Source of the DNA: a virus
Length of the DNA stretch: 64,000 bases
Direction: 5' to 3' (one strand)
Virus record (IMG/VR): IMGVR_UViG_3300009788_000009
Span: 1-64,000 of that record
Part shown: one piece after another, positions 53,160-59,820 of the stretch
Layout of the letters: every line of letters starts with the position of its first letter
Position numbering within the stretch: position 1 is the stretch's first letter
Notes under the pieces: model-generated
The model's database searches: none
What the model was told of the DNA's origin: nothing
Seen by the model: only the letters and a program-made list of their open reading frames with translations
Position numbers and translations under genes: made by a program

Positions 53160-53522
53160 GAGTTCGTGACAACAATCGTAATGTAACCATAAAAGGCTAC
53201 CGTTTTGACCCCTGACTCAAAAAAAGTGAGACAAACGAGTCTTTTGAGTCATTTGTCTCAGCAAAGTAAGACAGAATTTGTTATACTAAACAAGTACTTA
53301 AACCCATTGTCTTAAAAAACTTACTTTTAACCCTACTCCCTATAGAATCATACTATTTTGTTACATATAGCCACTATCATAGATAAATATCTTAGTTCAA
53401 ATATAATAAGTGAGTCTTTTAAGACAAAAGGCTTAAGCTCTTGATTTCATGGGGGTATTCTGTCTCAGTAAGGTGAGACAAACGACTCAGTTGTCTCGAA
53501 ACTCTTAACGTAGGAGATAAGT
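53160..53522. promoter_or_regulatory. iteron-like TGAGACAAA cluster in a non-coding gap (candidate origin or operator array)
   Basis: 363 nt without a gene. Half-sites: GTGAGACAAA 53226 and 53473, TTTGTCTCA 53252-53260, TAAGACAGA 53267, TTGTCTTA 53307-53314, TTAAGACAAAA 53419, TGTCTCA 53461, TTGTCTCG 53491. Two perfect inverted pairs: TGAGACAAA/TTTGTCTCA (53227 and 53252) and TGTCTCA/TGAGACA (53461 and 53474). Six GANTC sites lie in the same stretch. The middle (53281-53410) is very AT-rich. Consistent with a replication origin or a multi-site repressor operator. Confidence 0.7.
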
Positions 53523-53669
53523 GTGCTGAAAAAGAGTCATAAAGAAGGTCAGAAATATCTCCGAAGAGATTGGAAGATAGATAAGAAACATAAGAACAAT
53601 CCAAACAAAGGTTATATACCTAGTCATAAACGTGAGGGATTCGATGAGTCCAAGGTAATCAAACTATGA
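53523..53669 (+). CDS. 48-aa basic hypothetical protein
   Basis: GTG start with AGGAG 6 nt upstream. MLKKSHKEGQKYLRRDWKID ... SHKREGFDESKVIKL: about one third Lys/Arg/His, a likely nucleic-acid-binding peptide. It lies immediately after the iteron-like cluster, so it could be its regulator; that is speculation. The stop overlaps the next ATG. Confidence 0.6.
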   Translation: MLKKSHKEGQKYLRRDWKIDKKHKNNPNKGYIPSHKREGFDESKVIKL

Positions 53670-53881
53670 ATAGTAAAATAACAGTCATAAATGATTTAGT
53701 AAAACGATTAAGACAACTTGCAGGACCACACTCTACAGAACATGAAGCCGCAGAAAAAATTAATGAACTAGTAGCAGTTATTACCGGAATGACACACTGG
53801 CTTGAAGCAAACCAACCTAACGTGTTCAGCCGTGGAATTTGGGATGCAATTAATGACGCTAAAACAGCACTAAAGGAATAA
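53666..53881 (+). CDS. 71-aa helical hypothetical protein
   Basis: MNSKITVINDLVKRLRQLAG ... helical throughout, with a pattern like small phage proteins that track helical bundles (EHEAAEKINELVAVITGMTHWLEAN). Function unknown. Confidence 0.7.
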   Translation: MNSKITVINDLVKRLRQLAGPHSTEHEAAEKINELVAVITGMTHWLEANQPNVFSRGIWDAINDAKTALKE

Positions 53882-53883
53882 CT

Positions 53884-54087
53884 ATGAATAACCATATAAC
53901 AGAAATAATGCCTACTGATATGCCTCAATGGATGTGGGATGCAATTGACGAAGGTTTATTAGCTCGTCGATGTATGGAACGAGTTGAAAAACTAGAAGAA
54001 GAATCAATAAAACTTAGTACCTATAGATTTGCTATAATATTTGCCTATATACTAGGTATAATTACTGGAGTGGTAATATGGGTTTAA
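53884..54087 (+). CDS. 67-aa membrane-anchored protein
   Basis: Soluble helical N-terminus (MPQWMWDAIDEGLLARRCME, then a coiled segment) and one C-terminal transmembrane helix (FAIIFAYILGIITGVVIWV). Tail-anchored layout. Function unknown. Confidence 0.7.
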   Translation: MNNHITEIMPTDMPQWMWDAIDEGLLARRCMERVEKLEEESIKLSTYRFAIIFAYILGIITGVVIWV

Positions 54088-54698
54088 ACAAAGATCAACA
54101 TACATTCATAGCCTATACACGAAAACATTTTGAACGTCTTGGTGATAAATATGGTATAGAAGCACCCTGGAGAGAGGTTAAGATATTTCACTATGGAGCC
54201 TACCCTAATTGTGCAGTATATGTAGAAGGTGACAAAGAACAACCCACAATTATACCTATCTTCCACCTATTTAAAGCACCATATAACATCAAAGATAATG
54301 ATATAACTCCCTCATTACTTAAAGCGTTCTTCGCTGAGGATCAACCAATAGAGGTAAAGAAAATGGCTGTAAAGAGTATAGGTCAATTGGCCTTTGAAGT
54401 ATTCCACGATAGCTTAGGTGTACCATGTGATTGGGAAACATTACCCACACCTAACCAAATAGCTTGGAATGAAACAGCAACAGTTGTACGTTATGCACAT
54501 CATTTAATTGACCGTCCTATAACTGTTGAAACTGTAATCAAGATACCATGTGAACATGATTACCAAAGGATATCAAGTGATCCTATGGATGGTAGTGTAC
54601 GTTGTACAAAATGTCACGATGAAATGCTTGGTGGCAGAGTAGTTGAAGAAACAGTAGATGGTGGAGGTATCAAAGTAACTGGTGCAGGAACAGGGTAA
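54078..54698 (+). CDS. 206-aa protein with C-terminal zinc ribbon
   Basis: An N-terminal alpha/beta region (AYTRKHFERLGDKYGIEAPWREVKIFHY) and a C-terminal CEHDYQ ... VRCTKCHDEM, i.e. CxH ... CxxC zinc ribbon, then a Gly-rich tail. It overlaps the tail-anchored gene by 10 nt. Family not recognised. Confidence 0.78.
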   Translation: MGLNKDQHTFIAYTRKHFERLGDKYGIEAPWREVKIFHYGAYPNCAVYVEGDKEQPTIIPIFHLFKAPYNIKDNDITPSLLKAFFAEDQPIEVKKMAVKSIGQLAFEVFHDSLGVPCDWETLPTPNQIAWNETATVVRYAHHLIDRPITVETVIKIPCEHDYQRISSDPMDGSVRCTKCHDEMLGGRVVEETVDGGGIKVTGAGTG

Positions 54699-54856
54699 TG
54701 ATACAAATTAGTAAATATGCCTTCTGGCGTTATTTTAATATGTATAAAAAACTTAAAGAAATAGGCTATATAACTCATCCAAGTTGGGGCTGTAGTAAAG
54801 AGTTCTCGGATGGATGGAAAGCTTGTCGTGAACAAATAGACGAGATATTAAACTAA
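54698..54856 (+). CDS. 52-aa hypothetical protein
   Basis: MIQISKYAFWRYFNMYKKLK ... ACREQIDEILN. Aromatic-rich helical protein; ATG overlaps the preceding stop (TAATG). Function unknown. Confidence 0.6.
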   Translation: MIQISKYAFWRYFNMYKKLKEIGYITHPSWGCSKEFSDGWKACREQIDEILN

Positions 54857-54973
54857 CCAAGCCTTTAAACTATGTGGAGGATTAAGCCGATGATTTATTA
54901 ATTTAATATTATAAACTTAATTAACTATATGAGATAGGGGCTTAACAAGCCTACAAAGACAATCAAAGAAACA

Positions 54974-54997
54974 GGAGGGGGTAGTACTGCCCCCTCC
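54974..54997 (+). promoter_or_regulatory. GC hairpin in short intergenic gap
   Basis: GGAGGGGG / CCCCCTCC, 8 bp perfect, loop TAGTACTG. The gap 54857-55015 otherwise has an AT-rich palindromic stretch (about 54896-54922). No U-run after the hairpin; probably a leader structure for the 55016 gene. Confidence 0.55.
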
Positions 54998-55015
54998 GCC
55001 TCCGAGGATATAAGT

Positions 55016-55270
55016 ATGGGCGACATGGGTGAACTGTTCAATGCATGGGGTAAACTTAAAAAGGAAAAGAAAGCTAACAATCGAGCTAGTTCACCTAATA
55101 TACTTAAAGAGAATGGTATATCGTTCACCTCACATAACTTAGGGGCGCACCTCATAGTCAAACATAACAACTTTGTTGTAGACTTCTGGCCTGGTACTGG
55201 TAAGTATAATGTACGTGGAAGTCCTAAATATAAACGAGGGGTATATAACTTACTAAGGGATATAAAATGA
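55016..55270 (+). CDS. 84-aa hypothetical protein, common phage type
   Basis: Charged N-terminus (FNAWGKLKKEKKANNRASS) then beta-rich HNLGAHLIVKHNNFVVDFWPGTGKYNVRGSPKYKRGV. The WPGTGKY-x-x-RGS-x-KYKRGV block is familiar from short proteins of many podoviruses, with no known function; possibly nucleic-acid-binding. ATG 55025 is an alternative start. Confidence 0.75.
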   Translation: MGDMGELFNAWGKLKKEKKANNRASSPNILKENGISFTSHNLGAHLIVKHNNFVVDFWPGTGKYNVRGSPKYKRGVYNLLRDIK

Positions 55271-55521
55271 GCTATACCAACCTTTCAACCACTATAAGAA
55301 CATCACAAAAAAGACGACAATGCGTATGGTGTGGTGAGTCTATACAAAAAGGATCTAAATATACCACCCATGTTTATATGTATGATAGTGATTTTATGTA
55401 TGACTCTATGCATAATGAATGTAACAAAGCATCTATTAAAGTTGGTGAAATAGAAGGAGAGTTCTCCTTTAACCTGGGTGACTATTCTAGAGGATCAACT
55501 AAACCAAGATGGGAAGAATAA
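55267..55521 (+). CDS. 84-aa treble-clef/zinc-finger-like protein
   Basis: RRQCVWCGESIQKGSKYTT followed by MHNEC: C-x2-C ... H-x2-C ligands in the order of LIM- or HNH-like small fingers. Overlaps the preceding gene by 4 nt. Function unknown. Confidence 0.72.
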   Translation: MSYTNLSTTIRTSQKRRQCVWCGESIQKGSKYTTHVYMYDSDFMYDSMHNECNKASIKVGEIEGEFSFNLGDYSRGSTKPRWEE

Positions 55522-55523
55522 GT

Positions 55524-55649
55524 ATGGAACTAGCAACTAAACTCATGGCTATTACACAACTAGTATGCCTATGGGTCATATATAAAACTGCAATGCAGAT
55601 AAAGGATGCAAAAGATGAATACAAAGACATTTATAAAGATATGGGTTAG
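55524..55649 (+). CDS. 41-aa membrane microprotein
   Basis: MELATKLMAITQLVCLWVIYKTAMQ gives a short hydrophobic segment, then a charged helix (IKDAKDEYKDIYKDMG). Directly follows the 55267 gene and overlaps the next gene. Moderate support because it is so short. Confidence 0.5.
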   Translation: MELATKLMAITQLVCLWVIYKTAMQIKDAKDEYKDIYKDMG

Positions 55650-55908
55650 TATCATACTTTTTATGGTACTATGGGGTATCTCTATACTCATTCGTTATCC
55701 TTTAGATATGGTAATTGACCACCTTAATCCAGTGGCTATGGTAGCAGGATTATTCATGGGCATTGTTGTTAGCGCACTGTTCGCACTAATAAAAATTGGG
55801 ACAGATGTGCTAGTGAGGGTTAAAGCTATGCACAACGAGATACAATGTCGAGAGTTTTGGGTAAAAGGATTCAATCAATATATAAAGGATACCACTAATG
55901 AGCGATAG
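55615..55908 (+). CDS. 97-aa two-span membrane protein
   Basis: ATG 55615 is preferred to 55606 because AAAGG lies about 9 nt upstream. Two hydrophobic segments (WVSIILFMVLWGISILI and PVAMVAGLFMGIVVSALFALI) and a soluble, charged end. Could be a holin-like or exclusion protein. No family recognised. Confidence 0.7.
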   Translation: MNTKTFIKIWVSIILFMVLWGISILIRYPLDMVIDHLNPVAMVAGLFMGIVVSALFALIKIGTDVLVRVKAMHNEIQCREFWVKGFNQYIKDTTNER

Positions 55909-56092
55909 TGACCGCATTGCTAAATTAGAGAAGGAACTAATACAAACTCGAAGAGGATTGCAACAAGTATGTAAGCATCATATTGTTCCCGATGCTGACA
56001 ATGTTAAAGGTAATAAATGCTATGGTGTTTGTAGATATTGTGGTTATATAAATTACCTTGTTTCTTATAACGTGTACGACAAAAAGGAGTAA
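55898..56092 (+). CDS. 64-aa zinc-binding hypothetical protein
   Basis: N-terminal coiled coil (DRIAKLEKELIQTRRGLQQVCKH) then KCYGVCRYCGY, a Cys-rich knuckle. Similar coiled-coil plus CxxC proteins recur through this region. Function unknown. Confidence 0.7.
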   Translation: MSDSDRIAKLEKELIQTRRGLQQVCKHHIVPDADNVKGNKCYGVCRYCGYINYLVSYNVYDKKE

Positions 56093-56095
56093 CCA

Positions 56096-56266
56096 ATGAA
56101 CTACATGTACTATCAATCTAACGAGGATAACCTTTGGTACTGGAGGTTAGTAGCTAGAAACGGAGAGACTATAGCTAGTGGTCAAGGCTATAGATCAAAA
56201 CAAGGTGTACTTAAAGGCATCAAAGCTGTTAAGCGTGGTGTGTTTGCTAAAGTTATACCTGTTTAG
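56096..56266 (+). CDS. DUF1508 (YegP-like) small protein
   Basis: 56 aa with AAAAAGGAG 6 nt upstream. WYWRLVARNGETIASGQGYRSKQGVLKGIKAVK follows the DUF1508 pattern W-x-W-R-L-x-A-x-N-G-x-x-I-A-x-S/G-x-x-Y-x-x-K-x-x-x-x-x-G-I-x-x-V (segments quoted: WYWRLVARNGETIASG, GIKAVK). The family forms a small beta-alpha-beta fold of unknown cellular role. A second, diverged member is probably 61157-61393. Confidence 0.82.
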   Translation: MNYMYYQSNEDNLWYWRLVARNGETIASGQGYRSKQGVLKGIKAVKRGVFAKVIPV

Positions 56267-56655
56267 TGTTAAATCTAATACCTAAAGAAATAAAAGGGGA
56301 AGCATATTATTATAGATATGAAGATCATTCTTCTAGCTATAATTTAAGAACATCGTTATATAGATTTAGAGTAGTTAAAACTACACTACGTGGAGTATGG
56401 ATAAAACTCTCTTATGGTGAGAAAGATAGGTTTATACTTAATAACGCTCGTAAACGTTATGCATATCCCACTAAAGAATTAGCCTGGGAGTCATTCAAAA
56501 TACGTAAAGCCTGGCGCGTTATGCATCTTGAATCACAATTAAATTATGCAAGACAAATTGGATCAGCAGTAGTAAACATAAAGGAGCCACCAAATGACCA
56601 CAAAGATTACGGACTATACATTAGACTTAGAGACGATGGGGACGACATCTACTAG
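56266..56655 (+). CDS. 129-aa hypothetical protein
   Basis: GTG start overlapping the previous TAG. Aromatic and basic, beta-rich (YYYRYEDHSSSYNLRTSLYRFRVVKT quoted in parts YYYRYEDHSSSY and LYRFRVVKTTLRG), then helical (KELAWESFKIRKAWRVMHLE). Overlaps the exonuclease gene by 62 nt in another frame. Function unknown. Confidence 0.68.
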   Translation: MLNLIPKEIKGEAYYYRYEDHSSSYNLRTSLYRFRVVKTTLRGVWIKLSYGEKDRFILNNARKRYAYPTKELAWESFKIRKAWRVMHLESQLNYARQIGSAVVNIKEPPNDHKDYGLYIRLRDDGDDIY

Positions 56656-57151
56656 TGTTATAGCCTCCATAGGTGCAGTAGCGTTCGATAGAAACTGGGA
56701 ATCATTTGATAAAGACTCATGTGCAGCGTTCTATGTAAATGTAGATATACAAGACTGTTTAAATCGTGGTCTTACTGTTGATGGTAACACACTTCAATGG
56801 TGGATGTGCCAATCTGAAGAAGCACGTTTAGCACTATTTACACCTAAACCTGTAACGTTACATACTGGGTTAGATAAACTTGCTAAATGGGTTAAAGACA
56901 TAGGTGGACGTAATATACCTTGTTGGACACATGCTACCTTCGACGCACCTATCTTAGGATATGCAGCAACTAAATGTGGTAAGAACCTACATAATATAAC
57001 ATCATTCAAATGCCAAAGAGATATACGTACATTAAATGAATTAAAAAGATTCTATAAAGTTGAAAGAAAAGGAGTACATCATAACGCTCTAGGTGATGCG
57101 CTCTTTCAGGCTGAATACATCTGGGGCTTACTAAACAACAAAGGAAACTAA
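56594..57151 (+). CDS. DEDDh 3'-5' exonuclease (Rv2179c/RNase T-like)
   Basis: 185 aa. Exo I TLDLETMG (Asp11, Glu13), Exo II HATFDAP (Asp117), Exo III VHHNALGDA (His163, Asp168). WWMCQSEEARLALF and QWW are typical of phage Rv2179c-like exonucleases, which act on DNA or RNA 3' ends. AAGGAG lies before ATG 56594, inside the preceding gene. Likely an accessory nuclease in replication, RNA turnover or counter-defence. Confidence 0.88.
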   Translation: MTTKITDYTLDLETMGTTSTSVIASIGAVAFDRNWESFDKDSCAAFYVNVDIQDCLNRGLTVDGNTLQWWMCQSEEARLALFTPKPVTLHTGLDKLAKWVKDIGGRNIPCWTHATFDAPILGYAATKCGKNLHNITSFKCQRDIRTLNELKRFYKVERKGVHHNALGDALFQAEYIWGLLNNKGN

Positions 57152-57155
57152 GTCA

Positions 57156-57335
57156 ATGAAGCTGTTTGAAATTGCAATTGTCCAGAAAGCTGAGGATGGT
57201 GAACATATCCTCAAACTTGATCACACTCAATTCCTGGCAAAAAGTGAGGTTGAGGCACGTACTGAGGCAGCACGTTTGATTCCTACTGGTATCTCATCAA
57301 ATGATGTTAAGATTTATGTCCGACCTTTTGTCTAG
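57156..57335 (+). CDS. 59-aa hypothetical protein
   Basis: MKLFEIAIVQKAEDGEHILK ... EVEARTEAARLIPTG ... VKIYVRPFV: beta-alpha-beta pattern like small dimeric phage proteins. AAAGGA upstream. Codons are less AT-rich than the neighbours, suggesting good expression. Function unknown. Confidence 0.7.
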   Translation: MKLFEIAIVQKAEDGEHILKLDHTQFLAKSEVEARTEAARLIPTGISSNDVKIYVRPFV

Positions 57336-57370
57336 GGGTTGCTGATTGGGGTAGTATATTAGCAGCCCAT
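57336..57370 (+). promoter_or_regulatory. leader hairpin with TGGGGTAGT in the loop
   Basis: GGGTTGCTGAT (57336-57346) pairs with ATTAGCAGCCC (57358-57368) through 11 bp with two G-U pairs; loop TGGGGTAGTAT. The TGGGG(T/C)A(A/G)T sequence also occurs in the leaders at 48643, 49077 and 50319. ATG 57371 follows two bases after the stem, so the start codon is at the foot of the hairpin and no Shine-Dalgarno is visible outside it. Confidence 0.65.
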
Positions 57371-57742
57371 ATGAGAAATTTTGAAGGTTCTTCATGGACT
57401 GATCAATTAGACGCATGTTCCTATGCTGTAACCATCGAACAAGTTAGAAAAGAAATGCATGAAAAAGGTGGTATGCTATACAATAATGAAAACGAGTGGA
57501 GTAATTCAGATAAAAAGATCTTAAAATCAAGGCAAATTAAAAGTACTTTAACAGGTAGGTTCCATACCAAAGCAGGACAATTCTGGACAAAAGATGATGA
57601 AAAATGTCTAAAAGTAATGTTTCAAAATGGTAAGTCACGACATAACATTGCTAAACGTCTACAACGTACCCTTGGTGCAATTGAAGCAAGACTAATGAAA
57701 CTTGAACTTATAGACAATCCACATAAACAAAAAAGGTATTAA
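57371..57742 (+). CDS. SANT/Myb-like DNA-binding protein A
   Basis: 123 aa. The C-terminal 50 residues read FWTKDDEKCLKVMFQNGKSRHNIAKRLQRTLGAIEARLMKL: a Myb/SANT-type tri-helix with the W-T-x-x-D/E-E opening and the I-A-x-x-L-x-R-T-x-x-A-I-x-x-R-L-x-x-L recognition helix. The N-terminal 70 residues are charged and not recognised. A second protein with the same C-terminal fold is encoded on the other side of the structured RNA (58305-58769). The pair may bind DNA or the RNA between them. Confidence 0.82.
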   Translation: MRNFEGSSWTDQLDACSYAVTIEQVRKEMHEKGGMLYNNENEWSNSDKKILKSRQIKSTLTGRFHTKAGQFWTKDDEKCLKVMFQNGKSRHNIAKRLQRTLGAIEARLMKLELIDNPHKQKRY

Positions 57743-57749
57743 AGAAGGA

Positions 57750-58214
57750 AGTCGCTTTGCCAAGTTACAGACTGACTGAGATAACAAGCTAACTTGGGAG
57801 TAAAGTACTGCTCAAAAAAGACTTAGGAAAGCTTGGAAGTAAGCTATTCAACTTAGACATTCAAAGAACAGTTGACAATTGAGCCTGCCCTTTATGGCAA
57901 ACAGATTAGGTCTGTTGGCTCACAAGTAGAGTCGAGAAGTCAACCGGCGTATGGAGTCCGTTCTACTGCTCCTTAAGTAGTTATGGTGTTCTGCTTAACC
58001 TTTTTACGACACGATTCTAATAAAGTGGATAGTAACTTTAAAGGCAACTAAAAACACCTAAATCAATAGGCGTAGCAGTTATGGGACTCCTGCAAGTACA
58101 AGTGAATGTGTCAGGCCGGTAAGAACGGTGAGGCTTCTGGAGTGGAGTATCTCCACACAAACAGATGTAACTCTCAAAATTATTTAGATAGTGTAGCGAA
58201 CTATTCGCCTTTTA
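57750..58214 (+). ncRNA. candidate large structured RNA (about 465 nt), unclassified
   Basis: No reading frame longer than a few codons; many perfect helices. Seen: CCAAGTT/AACTTGG (57760, 57791); AGCTT/AAGCT (57830, 57841); a gap-free three-way junction with TGAGCC/GGCTCA (57880-57885, 57917-57922), TGCC/GGCA (57886, 57896) and AACAGA/TCTGTT (57900, 57911); AGTAGA/TCTACT (57925, 57962); TTAAGTAG/CTGCTTAA (57973, 57991); TAAAGT/ACTTTA (58021, 58035); CCTA/TAGG (58057, 58067); GTGGAG-TAT-CTCCAC (58142-58156); and GCGAA-CTA-TTCGC followed by CTTTTAATT (58196-58214), which looks like a weak terminator. Composition is less AT-rich than the flanking genes. It does not match tmRNA, tRNA or a group I intron that I can recognise; large phage RNAs such as GOLLD or ROOL are possible relatives. 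Ends are approximate. Confidence 0.7.
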
Positions 58215-58217
58215 ATT

Positions 58218-58286
58218 GAGTAGGTGGACCTCCTGAAAAGTCCCCCTCCCTACCCACCTGCTCTATCATGATAATGGGGAGGGGGG
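58218..58286 (+). promoter_or_regulatory. H-type pseudoknot upstream of SANT protein B
   Basis: Stem A: GAGTAGGTGG (58218-58227) with CCACCTGCTC (58254-58263), 10 bp with one G-U. Stem B: CCCCCTCCC (58242-58250, in the loop of stem A) with GGGAGGGGG (58277-58285), 9 bp, all Watson-Crick. The right arm of B is 7 nt before the AAAGGA ribosome site. It may be the 3' domain of the RNA at 57750-58214 or a separate translational regulator. Confidence 0.65.
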
Positions 58287-58304
58287 CACTTAAAGGAAAT
58301 GGAA

Positions 58305-58769
58305 ATGGAAATTGATACTACTCTTAAACCTATAGCTATGATAGATGGAGCCAATCCTACAGAAGTTATGTACTTTGGCACTGTCATGGAAGCTCAAGAC
58401 TTCGTTGAAAAAGCTTCTAGTGATAGCGACACCATAACCAGAGCACATATCTATAGTTTATACTCTGTAGGTGAACCTGTACGATCCTTTGGATGGAAAT
58501 TACAGACTGATACAGCTACTAATTTACGAGAAACAGGTAAAGTTAAACCTGCTCGTAAAGGTGGATGGACAGTAAGAGAAGAAGATTTACTAAGAGCAGC
58601 CGTTAAAGATGGACTTGGTAATTCTGCTATTGCTAAACAACTTCATAGAAGTGTGGGTTCTGTATACCAAAAATCTGTTAAACTTGGTATTAAAGGTGGT
58701 GAAAAAAAACCTAGAACAGCTAGACAACAAATTGAAGACTTAAAGAACAAACCTAAAAATATATGGTGA
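58305..58769 (+). CDS. SANT/Myb-like DNA-binding protein B
   Basis: 154 aa from ATG 58305, chosen over 58299 because AAAGGA (58292-58297) is then 7 nt away. The segment GGWTVREEDLLRAAVKDGLGNSAIAKQLHRSVGSVYQKSVKLG has the W-T-x-x-E-x-x-L-L-x-x-x-V opening and I-A-x-x-L-x-R-S-x-x-S-V recognition helix of SANT/Myb-like domains, as in the 57371 gene. The N-terminal 85 residues are acidic and unrelated. The C-terminus is basic (KKPRTARQQIEDLKNKPKN). Confidence 0.83.
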   Translation: MEIDTTLKPIAMIDGANPTEVMYFGTVMEAQDFVEKASSDSDTITRAHIYSLYSVGEPVRSFGWKLQTDTATNLRETGKVKPARKGGWTVREEDLLRAAVKDGLGNSAIAKQLHRSVGSVYQKSVKLGIKGGEKKPRTARQQIEDLKNKPKNIW

Positions 58770-58780
58770 GGCATACAAGT

Positions 58781-59167
58781 ATGGAAAATGAAGTTGGTTT
58801 TGAATCTACTTTAGTTGGTAAAGTAATAACCAATATAATAGGTAAAGAAGGTGATCATGAAATGACCTTCACAACAAATCGAGGGGATAGATATCAACTA
58901 TATCACATAGTCAATTGTTGTAATAGTGTTGTCCTAGAAGATATATGTGGTGATCTAGATGATCTACTAAATTCTCCTATTGTAGAAGCACAAGAAGTAA
59001 CTAACCAAGATGATGACCCAATGGAAGAACCAGAATCATATGATTCACATACCTGGACCTTCTATAAATTAGCCACTATAAAGGGTTGGGTAACTCTAAG
59101 ATGGTTAGGAACCTCTAATGGTTACTACTCAGAAAATGTTGGCTTCCAAAAATTACCAACTGGCTGA
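58781..59167 (+). CDS. DUF7448-like phage protein
   Basis: 128 aa from ATG 58781 (GTGAGG 10 nt upstream); ATG 58763 is an alternative. Pattern VNCCNSVVLEDICGDLDDLLNSPIVEAQEVTN ... YTWTFYKLATIKGWVTLRWLGTSNGYYSE (seen here as SHTWTFYKLATIKGWV and TSNGYYSENVGF) matches the DUF7448 family of phage and bacterial proteins, function unknown. Overlaps or follows the SANT gene directly, so the two are likely co-expressed. Confidence 0.78.
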   Translation: MENEVGFESTLVGKVITNIIGKEGDHEMTFTTNRGDRYQLYHIVNCCNSVVLEDICGDLDDLLNSPIVEAQEVTNQDDDPMEEPESYDSHTWTFYKLATIKGWVTLRWLGTSNGYYSENVGFQKLPTG

Positions 59168-59363
59168 GGAATCCTAGACACAGGAATCTTAGACTCAGAC
59201 TTAGTAGAAGCCTCAGTTTTCATGCAAGGGCATTCCCCAACAAACGCTTTAGGACGTTCTAAAGGAACCCTTCGATTACACATTATGCAAAATACGGTTT
59301 TCATAGGTGTAGTATACTACTATATATCGCCACCCGCAACAGAAACTAACTAAGGTATCTAAA
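59168..59363. other. non-coding gap with direct repeat and palindrome
   Basis: 196 nt without a gene. AGGAATCCTAGAC and AGGAATCTTAGAC (59167 and 59182) form an imperfect direct repeat; GTAGTATACTAC (59309-59320) is a perfect 12-bp palindrome in front of the next gene and contains TATACT. It could be a promoter or operator, but no matching -35 is visible. Confidence 0.45.
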
Positions 59364-59642
59364 ATGCAATATTGTGTTATTTCTATAAATGCCAAAATGC
59401 AAGTGATTGCTTTTGGCCCCTTCGGTAAGCTAGTCACTGCTAAAACCTTCAAACGAAAACTAGCTGTTAAATTCCCTCATCCAACTCATATAGTACTCAA
59501 CTTTCAAGACCCTTCTGAAATACGTAAGATTAGACTTGATGAAGAAGAATGTAAACACTTAGGAGCAATACTTACAAGGGATAGAGTTTCAGGACAAAAT
59601 AAACCTTATTGTAATACTTGTGAAAGATTCGTTGAAAAATAA
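59364..59642 (+). CDS. 92-aa hypothetical protein with zinc-ribbon-like end
   Basis: N-terminal alpha/beta segment (YCVISINAKMQVIAFGPFGKLVT) and C-terminal CKHLGAIL ... PYCNTCERF, giving C-x-H ... C-x2-C ligands. Family not recognised. AAGG upstream. Confidence 0.7.
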   Translation: MQYCVISINAKMQVIAFGPFGKLVTAKTFKRKLAVKFPHPTHIVLNFQDPSEIRKIRLDEEECKHLGAILTRDRVSGQNKPYCNTCERFVEK

Positions 59643-59820
59643 TGGACATAAAATATATGGTTTATATCGTAATGATGTAGGACTATGGTTTGCTGGATTT
59701 GATAAAACAACTCTAGATCCATTATTTAGTAGTTCTAAAATAGTTACCTTTAACTCTTTAATAAAAGCAGAAGCTCAATCTTATTTATTATGGCTGAAAG
59801 AGAAGCATACAAAATTATGA
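59620..59820 (+). CDS. 66-aa hypothetical protein
   Basis: Non-ATG start: GTG 59620 or TTG 59632, both inside the preceding gene. Reads KIYGLYRNDVGLWFAGFDKTTLDP then helical SLIKAEAQSYLLWLKEKHTKL. The pattern G-L-Y-R-N-D-x-G-L-W recalls short repeated-type proteins in this region. Start uncertain. Confidence 0.55.
   Translation: MKDSLKNNGHKIYGLYRNDVGLWFAGFDKTTLDPLFSSSKIVTFNSLIKAEAQSYLLWLKEKHTKL

Noticed and set aside
57743-58214. Group I intron or tmRNA
   Set aside because: It does not interrupt a gene, and neither the intron core elements nor a tRNA-like domain with a tag frame could be recognised.
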